A DNA stretch of 64,000 nt, from the NCBI RefSeq assembly GCF_019396385.1, contig NZ_JAHKRN010000035.1, positions 1-64,000 of the forward strand, read 5' to 3'. The DNA comes from Nonomuraea harbinensis (lineage in GTDB: Bacteria; Actinomycetota; Actinomycetes; Streptosporangiales; Streptosporangiaceae). Of this stretch, positions 56,188 through 64,000 are shown in pieces; position 1 is the stretch's first letter; every line of letters begins with the position of its first letter. A model generated the notes under the pieces. That model saw only the letters and a list, made by a program, of their open reading frames with translations. It did not search any database and had not been told where the DNA came from. A program made the translations under genes and the position numbers.

Positions 56188-57200
56188 TGCGCCGTCTGCT
56201 CTGGCCGATCCTGGTCCTGGCCGCGCTGTTACTGGTCAACCTGATCTTCACGCCGGGCTTCTTCTCCATCCAGCTCCGCGAGGGCCACCTGTACGGGAGC
56301 CTCATCGACATCCTGCGGTTCGGCGCGCCGCTGATCCTGGTGTCGCTGGGCATGACGCTGGTCATCGCGACCGGCGGCATCGACCTGTCGGTCGGCTCGA
56401 TCGTGGCCATCTCGGGGGCGCTCGCCTGCCTGCAGATCAGCCAGGACCAGGGCCTGTTCGCGGCCGTGGCGCTGGCACTCGGCCTGTGCACGCTGCTCGG
56501 CGCCTGGAACGGGTTCCTGGTCGCGGCGGTCGGCATCCAGCCGATCATCGCCACCCTGATCCTCATGGTGGCCGGGCGCGGCCTGGCCCAGCTCATCACC
56601 GACGGGCAGATCATCACCGTCAACGACCCCGCCTTCAAGCTCATCGGCGGCGGCTACCTGCTGACGGTGCCGTTCGGGATCCTCATCGTGATCGCCGTGC
56701 TGGCGATCACCGTGTTCCTCACCCGGCGGCTGGCCCTCGGCATGCTCATCGAGTCGGTCGGCGGCAACGCGGAGGCGAGCAGGCTGGCCGGCATCAGGGC
56801 GCGCGGGATCATCGTCATGGTGTACGCGTTCGCCGCCCTGTGCGCTGGCGTGGCCGGCCTCATGATCAGCTCGAACGTGTCCAGCGCCGACGGCAACAAC
56901 GCCGGCCTGTGGATCGAGCTGGACGCCATCCTGGCCGTGGTGATCGGCGGCACGTCGCTGGCCGGCGGCCGGTTCTCGCTCGGCGGCACGGTGATCGGCG
57001 CGCTGATCATCCAGACGCTGACCACCACGATCTACTCCATCGGCGTGCCGCCGGAGACCACGCTGCTGTTCAAGGCGCTCGTGGTGACCGCGGTCTGCCT
57101 GATCCAGTCGCAGGCCTTCCGCGACAAGGTGTTCCACCGGCGCGGCCGGGCCGCTCCACCCCGCCCCGTGACCGAGGAGAAAGTACGGGTGAGCACATGA
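56187..57200 (+). CDS. ytfT: YtfT-like sugar ABC permease
   Basis: A 337-residue permease with about ten hydrophobic segments and the family block TGGIDLSVGSIVAISGA. It overlaps the ATPase stop by one base and the next permease by four. A pair of distinct permeases is typical of the YtfQRT-YjfF importer and absent from simple ribose importers. Confidence 0.9.
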
Positions 57201-58183
57201 CGACGCTCAGCCTCGGCGGGGGCAGGACGATCCCCGCCAAGTACGTGCCGGTGCTGGTGACGGCCTGCCTGTTCGTCGCCATGTTCGTGGCGGGCGGCAT
57301 CCGCTACGAGGGGTTCGCCACCGGGCAGATCGTGCTGAACGTCTTCATCGACAACGCCTTCCTGCTGATCGTGGCGGTCGGGATGACGTTCGTGATCCTC
57401 ACCGGCGGCATCGACCTGTCGGTGGGCTCGGTGGTGGCGCTGTCGACGATGATCGCGGCGAGCCTGATGACCGGGCCGGGCTGGCCGCCGTACGTGGTGG
57501 TGCCGCTGGTGCTGCTCGTCGGCTCGGCCCTGGGACTGGTGATGGGCTACCTGATCCACGCCTTCGACATCCAGCCGTTCATCGTCACGCTGGCCGGGAT
57601 GTTCCTGGCCAGAGGGCTCTGCTACACGATCGGCACCGAGTCCATCCCGATCACCGACCCCACGTTCACCGCGTTCGCGCAGACCAGGATCGACCTAATC
57701 GCCGACATGTGGATCTCGCCGAGTGTGATCATCGCGGCGGTGGTGGTGCTGGTGGCCGCGTACGTGCTGCACTACACGCGGCTGGGCCGGGCGGTCTACG
57801 CCACCGGCGGCAGCGAGCAGTCGGCGCTGCTCATGGGCCTGCCCGTGGGCCGTACGAAGGTGGCGGTCTACACGATCTCCGGCTTCTGCTCGGCGCTCGG
57901 CGGCGTGGTGCTGTCGTTCTACATGCTCTCCGGGTACGGGCTGCACGCGGTCGGCATGGAACTGGACGCGATCGCGGCGGTGGTCATCGGCGGCACCCTG
58001 CTCACGGGCGGAACCGGTTTCCTTCTGGGCACCGTGCTGGGTGTGCTGGTGCTCGGCCTCATCCAGACCGTCCTCAGCTTCGAGGGCACGCTGAGCTCCT
58101 GGTGGACCAAGATCGTCATCGGCATGCTGCTGTTCGCCTTCATCCTGCTGCAGCGGTTGTTCTCGGCCAGAACACGGTCCTGA
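57197..58183 (+). CDS. yjfF: YjfF-like sugar ABC permease
   Basis: A 328-residue permease with TGGIDLSVGSVVALSTM and the C-terminal GGTGFLLGTVLGVLVLG. ATG 57197 overlaps the previous stop as ATGA. It completes a four-gene furanose importer in the same order as E. coli ytfQ-ytfR-ytfT-yjfF. Confidence 0.9.
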   Translation: MTTLSLGGGRTIPAKYVPVLVTACLFVAMFVAGGIRYEGFATGQIVLNVFIDNAFLLIVAVGMTFVILTGGIDLSVGSVVALSTMIAASLMTGPGWPPYVVVPLVLLVGSALGLVMGYLIHAFDIQPFIVTLAGMFLARGLCYTIGTESIPITDPTFTAFAQTRIDLIADMWISPSVIIAAVVVLVAAYVLHYTRLGRAVYATGGSEQSALLMGLPVGRTKVAVYTISGFCSALGGVVLSFYMLSGYGLHAVGMELDAIAAVVIGGTLLTGGTGFLLGTVLGVLVLGLIQTVLSFEGTLSSWWTKIVIGMLLFAFILLQRLFSARTRS

Positions 58184-58200
58184 CCTGCGAGGAGCGTGCA

Positions 58201-58214
58201 TGTGAACGTTACCA
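58201..58214. promoter_or_regulatory. LacI-type operator before the ChvE-like gene (distal)
   Basis: TGTGAACGTTACCA, 45 bases (centre to centre) upstream of the proximal site, allowing DNA looping. Confidence 0.65.
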
Positions 58215-58232
58215 GGAGGTTACGCTCAGATG

Positions 58233-58261
58233 TTGACACCATGGTTGTTAGCGATAACAAT
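58233..58261 (+). promoter_or_regulatory. Promoter with overlapping LacI-type operator
   Basis: TTGACA at 58233-58238 is a perfect -35, followed after 17 bases by AACAAT at 58256-58261. The operator TGTTAGCGATAACA (58246-58259) covers the spacer and -10, a clear repression layout. The transcribed leader before ATG 58381 would be about 110 bases. Confidence 0.75.
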
Positions 58262-58380
58262 CCTGGTCAACGGATGCGAGTTTTGTTCTGGTTCATCCCC
58301 CCTTGTGGTGAACCGTTTCGTTCATAGGCAGCCTTGGCTACTCGCGCTGCCGTGATCTTTCAAGCGAGGAGACACACACG

Positions 58381-59499
58381 ATGAGGTTGGGACGGATCGG
58401 GGGCGTGGTCACCGCGATCGCGCTCGCCGCCACCATGACGGCCTGCGGCTCCAGCCAGAAGACCGTCGACGCCGAGGCGTCCTCCGGCGCGGCCGACGGC
58501 AACGCCGGCGCGCTGGTCGGCGTCACCATGCCGACCAAGTCGTCGGAGCGGTGGATCCACGACGGCGACAACGTCAAGAAGCAGCTTGAGGCGCTCGGCT
58601 ACCAGGTCGACCTGCAGTACGCCGAGAACGACATCCCCACCCAGGCGAACCAGATCGAGAACCAGATCACCAAGGGCGCCAAGCTCCTGATCGTGGCCTC
58701 GATCGACGGCACGGCGCTCACCTCCCAGCTCCAGCAGGCGGCGGACAACAGCATCCCGGTCATCGCCTACGACCGGCTGATCCGTAACAGCCCGAACGTC
58801 GACTACTACGCCACCTTCGACAACTTCAAGGTCGGCGTCCAGCAGGCCACCTCCCTGCTCCAGGGCCTCGGCGTGGACAAGGGCGAGAAGGGCCCGTTCA
58901 ACGTCGAGCTGTTCGGCGGCTCGCCCGACGACAACAACGCCACGTTCTTCTGGAACGGCGCCATGTCGATCCTCCAGCCGAAGATCGACGACGGCACGCT
59001 CGTGGTGAAGAGCGGCCAGACGGACTTCAAGACCGCCGCGATCCTCCGCTGGGACCCGGCCACCGCGCAGCGGCGCATGGAGGACATCCTCACCAAGACC
59101 TACACCGGCGACACCAAGGTCGACGGCGTGCTCTCCCCGTACGACGGACTGTCCATCGGCATCCTGTCGGCGCTCAAGAGCAGCGGCTACGGCACCAGCG
59201 GCCAGCCCTACCCGGTCGTGACCGGCCAGGACGCCGAGCTCGCCTCGGTCAAGTCGATCATCGCCGACGAGCAGTACTCGACGATCTTCAAGGACACCCG
59301 CAAGCTCGCCGAGACCACGGTCAAGATGGCCGACGCCGTGCTCAAGGGCCAGAAGCCCGAGGTGAACAACGAGAAGGACTACGACAACGGCAACAAGGTC
59401 GTTCCCTCGTACCTGCTCGACCCGGTGATCGTCGACAAGACCAACTACGAAGAGATCATCATCGGCGGCGACTACTACACCGAGGACCAGCTCAAGTAG
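58381..59499 (+). CDS. chvE: ChvE-like multiple-monosaccharide-binding lipoprotein
   Basis: A 372-residue lipoprotein (lipobox MTAC) with VGVTMPTKSSERWIHDGDN and the ChvE-type C-terminus (GGDYYTEDQL). ChvE proteins bind arabinose, galactose, glucose and related pyranoses. The next two genes are its GguA- and GguB-like partners. Probable ligand L-arabinopyranose, inferred from neighbours. A purine-rich GCGAGGAG ribosome site precedes ATG 58381. Confidence 0.9.
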   Translation: MRLGRIGGVVTAIALAATMTACGSSQKTVDAEASSGAADGNAGALVGVTMPTKSSERWIHDGDNVKKQLEALGYQVDLQYAENDIPTQANQIENQITKGAKLLIVASIDGTALTSQLQQAADNSIPVIAYDRLIRNSPNVDYYATFDNFKVGVQQATSLLQGLGVDKGEKGPFNVELFGGSPDDNNATFFWNGAMSILQPKIDDGTLVVKSGQTDFKTAAILRWDPATAQRRMEDILTKTYTGDTKVDGVLSPYDGLSIGILSALKSSGYGTSGQPYPVVTGQDAELASVKSIIADEQYSTIFKDTRKLAETTVKMADAVLKGQKPEVNNEKDYDNGNKVVPSYLLDPVIVDKTNYEEIIIGGDYYTEDQLK

Positions 59500-59507
59500 G
59501 CGCCGGT

Positions 59508-59536
59508 GCTCCGGGGGACGGCCCGTCCCCTGGAGC
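59508..59536 (+). terminator. Hairpin after the ChvE-like gene
   Basis: GCTCCGGGGGACGG (59508-59521) pairs with CCGTCCCCTGGAGC (59523-59536) with one G-T wobble; the innermost pairs open to form the loop. No T-run. It mirrors the hairpin after the other binding-protein gene. Confidence 0.7.
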
Positions 59537-59551
59537 CCCTGACCGAGGGGC
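59535..59551 (+). promoter_or_regulatory. Hairpin that hides the ribosome site of the GguA-like gene
   Basis: GCCCCT and AGGGGC form a six-pair stem around GACCG. The right arm is the Shine-Dalgarno sequence (AGGGG, eight bases before ATG 59559). Its left arm shares two bases with the upstream hairpin, so the two stems compete. Confidence 0.5.
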
Positions 59552-59558
59552 TTCGACC

Positions 59559-61100
59559 ATGACCGATCACATTCTGCGGATGACCGGGATCACCAAGACG
59601 TTTCCCGGCGTCAAGGCGCTCCAGGACGTCAACCTGTCCGTGCGGCGCGGCGAGATCCACGCCATCTGCGGCGAGAACGGCGCCGGCAAGTCGACGCTGA
59701 TGAAGGTGCTGTCCGGCGTCTACCCGCACGGCACGTACGAGGGAGACATCCACTTCGACGGGGAGCGGTGCGCGTTCGGCGGCATCCGCGACAGCGAGCA
59801 CGCCGGCATCGTCATCATCCACCAGGAGCTGGCGCTCAGCCCGCAGCTGTCGATCGCCGAGAACGTCTTCCTCGGCAACGAGCGCGCCAAGCGCGGCGTC
59901 ATCGACTGGAACCGCACCAACTATGAGGCCGGCCTGCTGATGAAGCGGGTGGGCCTGCGGGAGAACCCGACCACCGTCGTCTCCGACATCGGCGTCGGCA
60001 AGCAGCAGCTCGTGGAGATCGCCAAGGCGCTGTCGAAGGAGGTGAAGCTGCTCATCCTCGACGAGCCCACCGCGGCGCTCAACGACGACGACTCCGCGCA
60101 CCTGCTCGACCTGCTGCGCGGGCTGCGCGACGAGGGCATCACCTGCGTGATCATCTCCCACAAGCTGAACGAGGTCACCGCGATCGCCGACTCCGTCACG
60201 ATCATCCGCGACGGCCGCACCATCGAGACGCTCGACATGGCCGCCGACGAGGTGACCGAGGACCGGATCATCTCCGGGATGGTCGGCCGCGCCCTCGACA
60301 ACCGCTTCCCCCCGCACGAGCCGAAGATCGGCGAGGAGGCGCTGCGCATCGAGGACTGGACCGTCCACAGCCCCAGCCAGCCCGGCCGCAAGGTCGTCGA
60401 CGGCGCCTCGCTCACCCTGCGCCGCGGGGAGATCGTCGGACTGGCCGGCCTCATGGGCGCCGGGCGCACCGAGCTGGCGATGAGCGTCTTCGGCCGCACG
60501 TACGGGATCAACATCTCCGGCAAGATCTTCAAGAACGGCCGGCCGGTCGAGATCCGCACCGTGCAGGACGCGATCAGGCACGGCCTGGCCTACGCCACCG
60601 AGGACCGCAAGCGGTACGGGCTCAACCTCATCGAGGACATCAAGCGCAACGTCTCCGCCGCCGGCCTGAGCGGGCTGTCGCGGCGCGGCTGGGTGAACGA
60701 GCACGAGGAGTACGCGGTCGCCGAGCGCTTCCACAAGAGCATGAACATCAAGGCGCCCAGCGTGTCGAGCGTCGTCGGCAAGCTGAGCGGCGGCAACCAG
60801 CAGAAGGTCGTGCTCTCCAAGTGGATCCTCACCGAGCCCGACGTGCTCATCCTCGACGAGCCCACCCGGGGCATCGACGTCGGCGCCAAGTACGAGATCT
60901 ACACGATCATCAACCGGCTGGCCGACGAGGGCAAGGCGGTGCTGGTGATCTCCTCGGAGCTGCCGGAGCTGCTGGGCCTGTGCGACCGCGTCTACGCGCT
61001 CTCCGAGGGGCGCATCACCGGTGAGCTGCCCCGGGGGGAAGCCACGCAGGAACGCCTCATGCAACTGATGACCCAAGCAACGACCACGGGACAGGAGTAG
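59559..61100 (+). CDS. gguA: GguA/MmsA-like monosaccharide ABC ATPase
   Basis: A 513-residue duplicated ATPase: Walker A GENGAGKST and LLILDEPTAALN in half 1; degenerate Walker A GLMGAGRTE, LSGGNQQK and LILDEPTRGID in half 2. LSGVYPHGTYEG near residue 50 is typical of the GguA/XylG subfamily. Follows the ChvE-like gene after 59 bases holding two hairpins. Confidence 0.92.
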   Translation: MTDHILRMTGITKTFPGVKALQDVNLSVRRGEIHAICGENGAGKSTLMKVLSGVYPHGTYEGDIHFDGERCAFGGIRDSEHAGIVIIHQELALSPQLSIAENVFLGNERAKRGVIDWNRTNYEAGLLMKRVGLRENPTTVVSDIGVGKQQLVEIAKALSKEVKLLILDEPTAALNDDDSAHLLDLLRGLRDEGITCVIISHKLNEVTAIADSVTIIRDGRTIETLDMAADEVTEDRIISGMVGRALDNRFPPHEPKIGEEALRIEDWTVHSPSQPGRKVVDGASLTLRRGEIVGLAGLMGAGRTELAMSVFGRTYGINISGKIFKNGRPVEIRTVQDAIRHGLAYATEDRKRYGLNLIEDIKRNVSAAGLSGLSRRGWVNEHEEYAVAERFHKSMNIKAPSVSSVVGKLSGGNQQKVVLSKWILTEPDVLILDEPTRGIDVGAKYEIYTIINRLADEGKAVLVISSELPELLGLCDRVYALSEGRITGELPRGEATQERLMQLMTQATTTGQE

Positions 61101-61106
61101 GTCCAG

Positions 61107-62369
61107 ATGAGCAGCACCACGCCCGCCGCCGTGGCGGCCGGCGCCACGGGCGGCGAACCGGAAGAGCCGAAGCGGCCCGGCCGCGTCTCTCTGGGCGGAC
61201 TCTCGCTCAACCTGCGGTCGAGCGGCATCTACATCGCGTTCGCGCTGATCGTCGCGCTGTTCTCGGTCCTCACCGACGGCGCGCTCCTCACGCCGCAGAA
61301 CATCTCGAACATCATCGTCCAGAACTCCTACATCCTGATCCTCGCCATCGGGATGATCCTGGTCATCATCGCCGGGCACATCGACCTGTCGGTCGGCTCG
61401 GTGGTGGCGGTCACCGGCGCGATCTCGGCCGTGCTCATGGTCAACATGGGCGTGCCTTGGCCGCTGGCCCTGCTGATCACGGTCGCGGCGGGCGCCCTCA
61501 TCGGGGCCTGGCAGGGCTACTGGGTGGCCTACTTCGGCATCCCGGCGTTCATCGTGACGCTGGCGGGCATGCTGCTGTTCCGCGCGCTCACCCTGACCGT
61601 GCTCGGCAACCAGGGCATCGGCCCGTTCCCCGACCAGGTCCGCACCCTGGCCAACGGGTTCACCAGCGGCTATCTCGGCAACGTCGGGCTCGGCCCGCTG
61701 GGCGGCGCCGACCTGTTCAGCCTGCTGGTCGCGCTGGTCGCCATCGCGGGCATGGTCGTCTCGCAGTGGCGCACCCGGACGGCGAGGGCGGGTTACGGGC
61801 AGGCCGTGGAGCCGTTCGCGGTGTTCGTGGTCAAGATGGCCGCGGGGGCCGCGCTCATCCTGTTCCTGGTCGTGCAGCTCGCCCGGTTCAAGAACCTGCC
61901 CTGGGTGCTGGTGCTGCTCGCGGTGCTGGTGCTGGGCTACTCGCTGCTGGCCAACAAGACCGTGTTCGGCCGGCAGATCTACGCGATCGGCGGCAACCTG
62001 CAGGCCGCGGTCATGTCCGGCGTCAAGGTCAAGAAGGTCGTCTTCTGGATCTTCGTCAACATGGGCGTGCTGGCGGCCATCGCCGGCGTCATCTTCGCCG
62101 GCCGGCTCAACCAGGCGGGACCCACCGCGGGCAACATGTTCGAGCTCGACGCGATCGCCGCGGCCTTCATCGGCGGCGCGGCCGTCCAGGGCGGCGTCGG
62201 CAAGGTGGTCGGGGCCATCACCGGCGGTCTCATCATGGCCGTGATCAACAACGGCATGTCCCTGATCGGCTCGCCGAGTGAGCGGGTCATGCTCGTCAAG
62301 GGGCTCGTGCTGCTGGCCGCCGTCGCCTTCGACGTGTGGACCAAGCGCCGCGCGGGCGCCGCCGCCTGA
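61107..62369 (+). CDS. gguB: GguB/MmsB-like monosaccharide ABC permease
   Basis: A 420-residue permease, longer than ribose-type permeases, with HIDLSVGSVVAVTGA and the central extra segment found in GguB proteins. ATG 61107 is six bases after the ATPase stop. A short 12-base repeat (CGTCCGCCCGCT) follows the stop at 62370-62400. Confidence 0.92.
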   Translation: MSSTTPAAVAAGATGGEPEEPKRPGRVSLGGLSLNLRSSGIYIAFALIVALFSVLTDGALLTPQNISNIIVQNSYILILAIGMILVIIAGHIDLSVGSVVAVTGAISAVLMVNMGVPWPLALLITVAAGALIGAWQGYWVAYFGIPAFIVTLAGMLLFRALTLTVLGNQGIGPFPDQVRTLANGFTSGYLGNVGLGPLGGADLFSLLVALVAIAGMVVSQWRTRTARAGYGQAVEPFAVFVVKMAAGAALILFLVVQLARFKNLPWVLVLLAVLVLGYSLLANKTVFGRQIYAIGGNLQAAVMSGVKVKKVVFWIFVNMGVLAAIAGVIFAGRLNQAGPTAGNMFELDAIAAAFIGGAAVQGGVGKVVGAITGGLIMAVINNGMSLIGSPSERVMLVKGLVLLAAVAFDVWTKRRAGAAA

Positions 62370-62421
62370 TCGTCCGCCCGCTCGTCCGCCCGCTCGTCCG
62401 TACCGCTGGAAAGGAGAGACC

Positions 62422-63447
62422 GTGGTAGCGCCATCCAAGCGCCGCCCTCCGGTGATGGCCGACGTGGCCAGGGAGGCCGGCGTGTCGCACCAGACGGTCT
62501 CCCGGGTGCTCAACGACCATCCCAACGTCCGGCCCGACACCAGGGCCCGGGTGGAGGAGGCGATCACCAGGCTCGGCTACCGCCGCAACCTGGCCGCCCG
62601 CGCCCTGGTCACCAAGCGGTCGCGGATGCTCGGCGTGGTCAGCTTCGACACCACGCTCTACGGACCGGCCAGCACGATCTACGGCATCGAGCAGGCGGCC
62701 AGGACGGCCGGCTACTTCGTGAGCATCGTGAGCCTGAAGACGCTCGACGTCGACAGCGTCCGCGACGCCATCGACTACCTGTCCGAGCAGGGCGTGGACG
62801 GGGTCGTGGTGGTGGCGCCGCGGCGCTCGGCGGGCCCGGCGCTGGAGAGCCTGCCGTCGGGCACCCCGGCGGTGGCGGTCGAGGGCACCCTGCGCGGCGA
62901 CGTCTCGGTGGTCTGCATCGACCAGGCCGAGGGCGCCAGGCTCGCCACCCGGCACCTGCTGGAGCTGGGTCACCGGACCGTCCACCACGTCACCGGCCCG
63001 CCCGACTGGCTGGAGACCGAGGGGCGGCTGGAGGGCTGGCGGGCCGCGCTGGAGGAGGCGGGCCGGCCGGTGCCCGAGCCGCTGCCCGGCGACTGGAGCC
63101 CGCACGCCGGCTACGCGGCCGGCCGGAGCCTGGCCGCGATGGACGGCGTCACCGCCGTCTTCGCGGCCAACGACCAGATGGCGCTGGGCGTGCTGCGCGC
63201 GCTCTCCGAGGAAGGAGTGAAGGTACCCGACCAGATCAGCGTCGTGGGCTTCGACGACATCCCCGAGTCGGCGTTCTTCTCGCCCCCGCTCACCACGGTC
63301 AGGCAGGACTTCGACCAGGTGGGCAGGCACTGCATCGAGGTGCTGCTCCGGCAGCTCGACGCGGGGGCGGGCACGTGTGAGCGCCTCGTCGTGCCGCCCG
63401 GTTTCGTCGTCAGGTCCAGCACGGCTGCCGCCGCGCGGGTGCCGTGA
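62422..63447 (+). CDS. LacI family regulator, paralogue of the 52543 gene
   Basis: A 341-residue protein with helix-turn-helix MADVAREAGVSHQTVSRVLN, nearly identical in this region to the protein at 52543-53559, and long identical blocks such as LGVVSFDTTLYGPAST and VGFDDIPESAFFSPPLTT. GTG 62422 has AAGGAG five bases upstream; the longer frame from 62278 runs inside the permease gene. It lies between the ChvE-type importer and araB, and probably senses a related but different pentose signal. Confidence 0.93.
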   Translation: MVAPSKRRPPVMADVAREAGVSHQTVSRVLNDHPNVRPDTRARVEEAITRLGYRRNLAARALVTKRSRMLGVVSFDTTLYGPASTIYGIEQAARTAGYFVSIVSLKTLDVDSVRDAIDYLSEQGVDGVVVVAPRRSAGPALESLPSGTPAVAVEGTLRGDVSVVCIDQAEGARLATRHLLELGHRTVHHVTGPPDWLETEGRLEGWRAALEEAGRPVPEPLPGDWSPHAGYAAGRSLAAMDGVTAVFAANDQMALGVLRALSEEGVKVPDQISVVGFDDIPESAFFSPPLTTVRQDFDQVGRHCIEVLLRQLDAGAGTCERLVVPPGFVVRSSTAAAARVP

Positions 63448-63511
63448 TATATGCCGTGTTATATCGCAAGGCCCCGTACGAATCCCCTGGAGATCAGTGT
63501 GAACGCTAACA
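63446..63511 (+). promoter_or_regulatory. araB upstream region with inverted repeat and start-codon operator
   Basis: GATATA (63446-63451) and TATATC (63460-63465) form an inverted repeat that could hold a -10 box. The 14-mer TGTGAACGCTAACA at 63498-63511 overlaps the GTG start codon of araB. Confidence 0.65.
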
Positions 63512-64000
63512 AGTTCGTGGTCGGAGTGGACTTCGGCACGCTGTCCGGGCGTGCCGTCGTCGTCCGCGTGTCCGACGGCGCTGAGCTCGGCAGCGCCGTC
63601 CACGAGTACGCGCACGGCGTCATCGAGCGGGAGCTGCCCGGCTCCGGCGTGCGGCTCGGCCCCGACTGGGCGCTGCAGTCGCCGCAGGACTGGATCGACG
63701 TGCTCCGCGTGGCCGTGCCCGGCGCCCTCGCCGCGGCGGGCGTCCAGGCCGACGACGTGATCGGCATCGGCACCGACTTCACCGCTTGCACCGTGCTGCC
63801 CGCCACCGCCGACGGCACCCCCCTCTGCTTCCACACCCCCGAACGGCCGCACGCCTGGCCCAAGCTGTGGAAGCACCACGCCGCCCAGGCGCACGCCGAC
63901 CGGATCAACGAGCTGGCGGCCCGGCGCGGGGAGAGCTGGCTGCCCCGGTACGGCGGCAAGATCTCCTCCGAGTGGGAGTTCGCCAAGGCGCTGCAGGTCC
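63499..64000 (+). CDS. araB: L-ribulokinase (3' partial)
   Basis: The first 167 codons are present and the gene runs off the window. FVVGVDFGTLSGRAVVVRVSDG is the FGGY-kinase ATP site in its ribulokinase form, with GIGTDFTACTVLP following. The enzyme phosphorylates L-ribulose made by arabinose isomerase, whose gene probably lies beyond the window. GTG 63499 has GGAG with six bases between. Because of the operator at this start codon, its first codons are set by repressor binding as well as by protein sequence. Confidence 0.93.
   Translation, partial: MNANKFVVGVDFGTLSGRAVVVRVSDGAELGSAVHEYAHGVIERELPGSGVRLGPDWALQSPQDWIDVLRVAVPGALAAAGVQADDVIGIGTDFTACTVLPATADGTPLCFHTPERPHAWPKLWKHHAAQAHADRINELAARRGESWLPRYGGKISSEWEFAKALQV

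Noticed and set aside
62370..62400. 12-base repeat CGTCCGCCCGCT after the GguB-like gene
   Set aside because: Only two and a half copies with no dyad symmetry; too short to assign a role.

Overview
The window is GC-rich DNA with the codon bias and gene density of an actinomycete. The mix of modular PKS genes, LacI-controlled ABC sugar importers and secreted glycosidases fits a filamentous soil actinobacterium. A Streptosporangiaceae-like host is a guess; no marker gene fixes the genus. No rRNA, tRNA, insertion sequence, phage or CRISPR feature was seen, and no gene-free stretch exceeds about 200 bases.

Left part (1-38137): a modular type I polyketide gene cluster whose upstream end is cut by the window. 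A rightward operon holds three PKS genes with four modules (KS-AT-DH-KR-ACP, then three KS-AT-KR-ACP). It continues with a four-gene cassette for an ACP-bound three-carbon extender unit (FkbK-, FkbJ-, FkbI- and FkbH-like), a type II thioesterase and an Sfp-type phosphopantetheinyl transferase. A leftward operon meets it tail to tail with a 38-base overlap. It encodes, in transcription order, an ABC exporter (ATPase, permease), a KS-AT-KR-ACP module, a KS-KR-ACP module with no acyltransferase, and an acyl-CoA dehydrogenase. The extender cassette has no O-methyltransferase in the window, so hydroxymalonyl-ACP is a more direct prediction than methoxymalonyl-ACP. No PKS protein here ends in a thioesterase domain. 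The first module is a canonical actinomycete type (GHSQG, YASH, LGFDSL). The other five carry GYSLGEY acyltransferases (where present) and LGGxSL carrier proteins, so the assembly line looks like a fusion of two lineages. An APH-like kinase and an acyltransferase-3 membrane protein lie divergently beside the exporter and may be tailoring or self-protection genes.

Middle (38138-42988): a Gly/Pro-rich single-pass membrane protein, a small unknown protein, a membrane-anchored metallo-beta-lactamase-fold hydrolase with its TetR regulator and a palindromic operator, and a DUF4236 protein.

Right part (43053-64000, continuing past the window): an arabinose/arabinan utilisation region. It holds a GH127 beta-L-arabinofuranosidase with a CUT1 oligosaccharide importer and a LacI regulator, then a large secreted GH51 alpha-L-arabinofuranosidase. 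Next come a second LacI regulator, a four-gene furanose importer resembling E. coli YtfQRT-YjfF, a ChvE-GguA-GguB-like monosaccharide importer, a third LacI regulator and the start of L-ribulokinase (araB). The two later LacI proteins are close paralogues. At least seven copies of a 14-base near-palindrome of the type TGTTARCGNTMACA lie before these genes, defining a probable regulon. The likely flow is extracellular arabinofuranosidase action, import of oligosaccharide, furanose or pyranose arabinose, intracellular trimming by GH127, and entry to the pentose phosphate pathway through araB.
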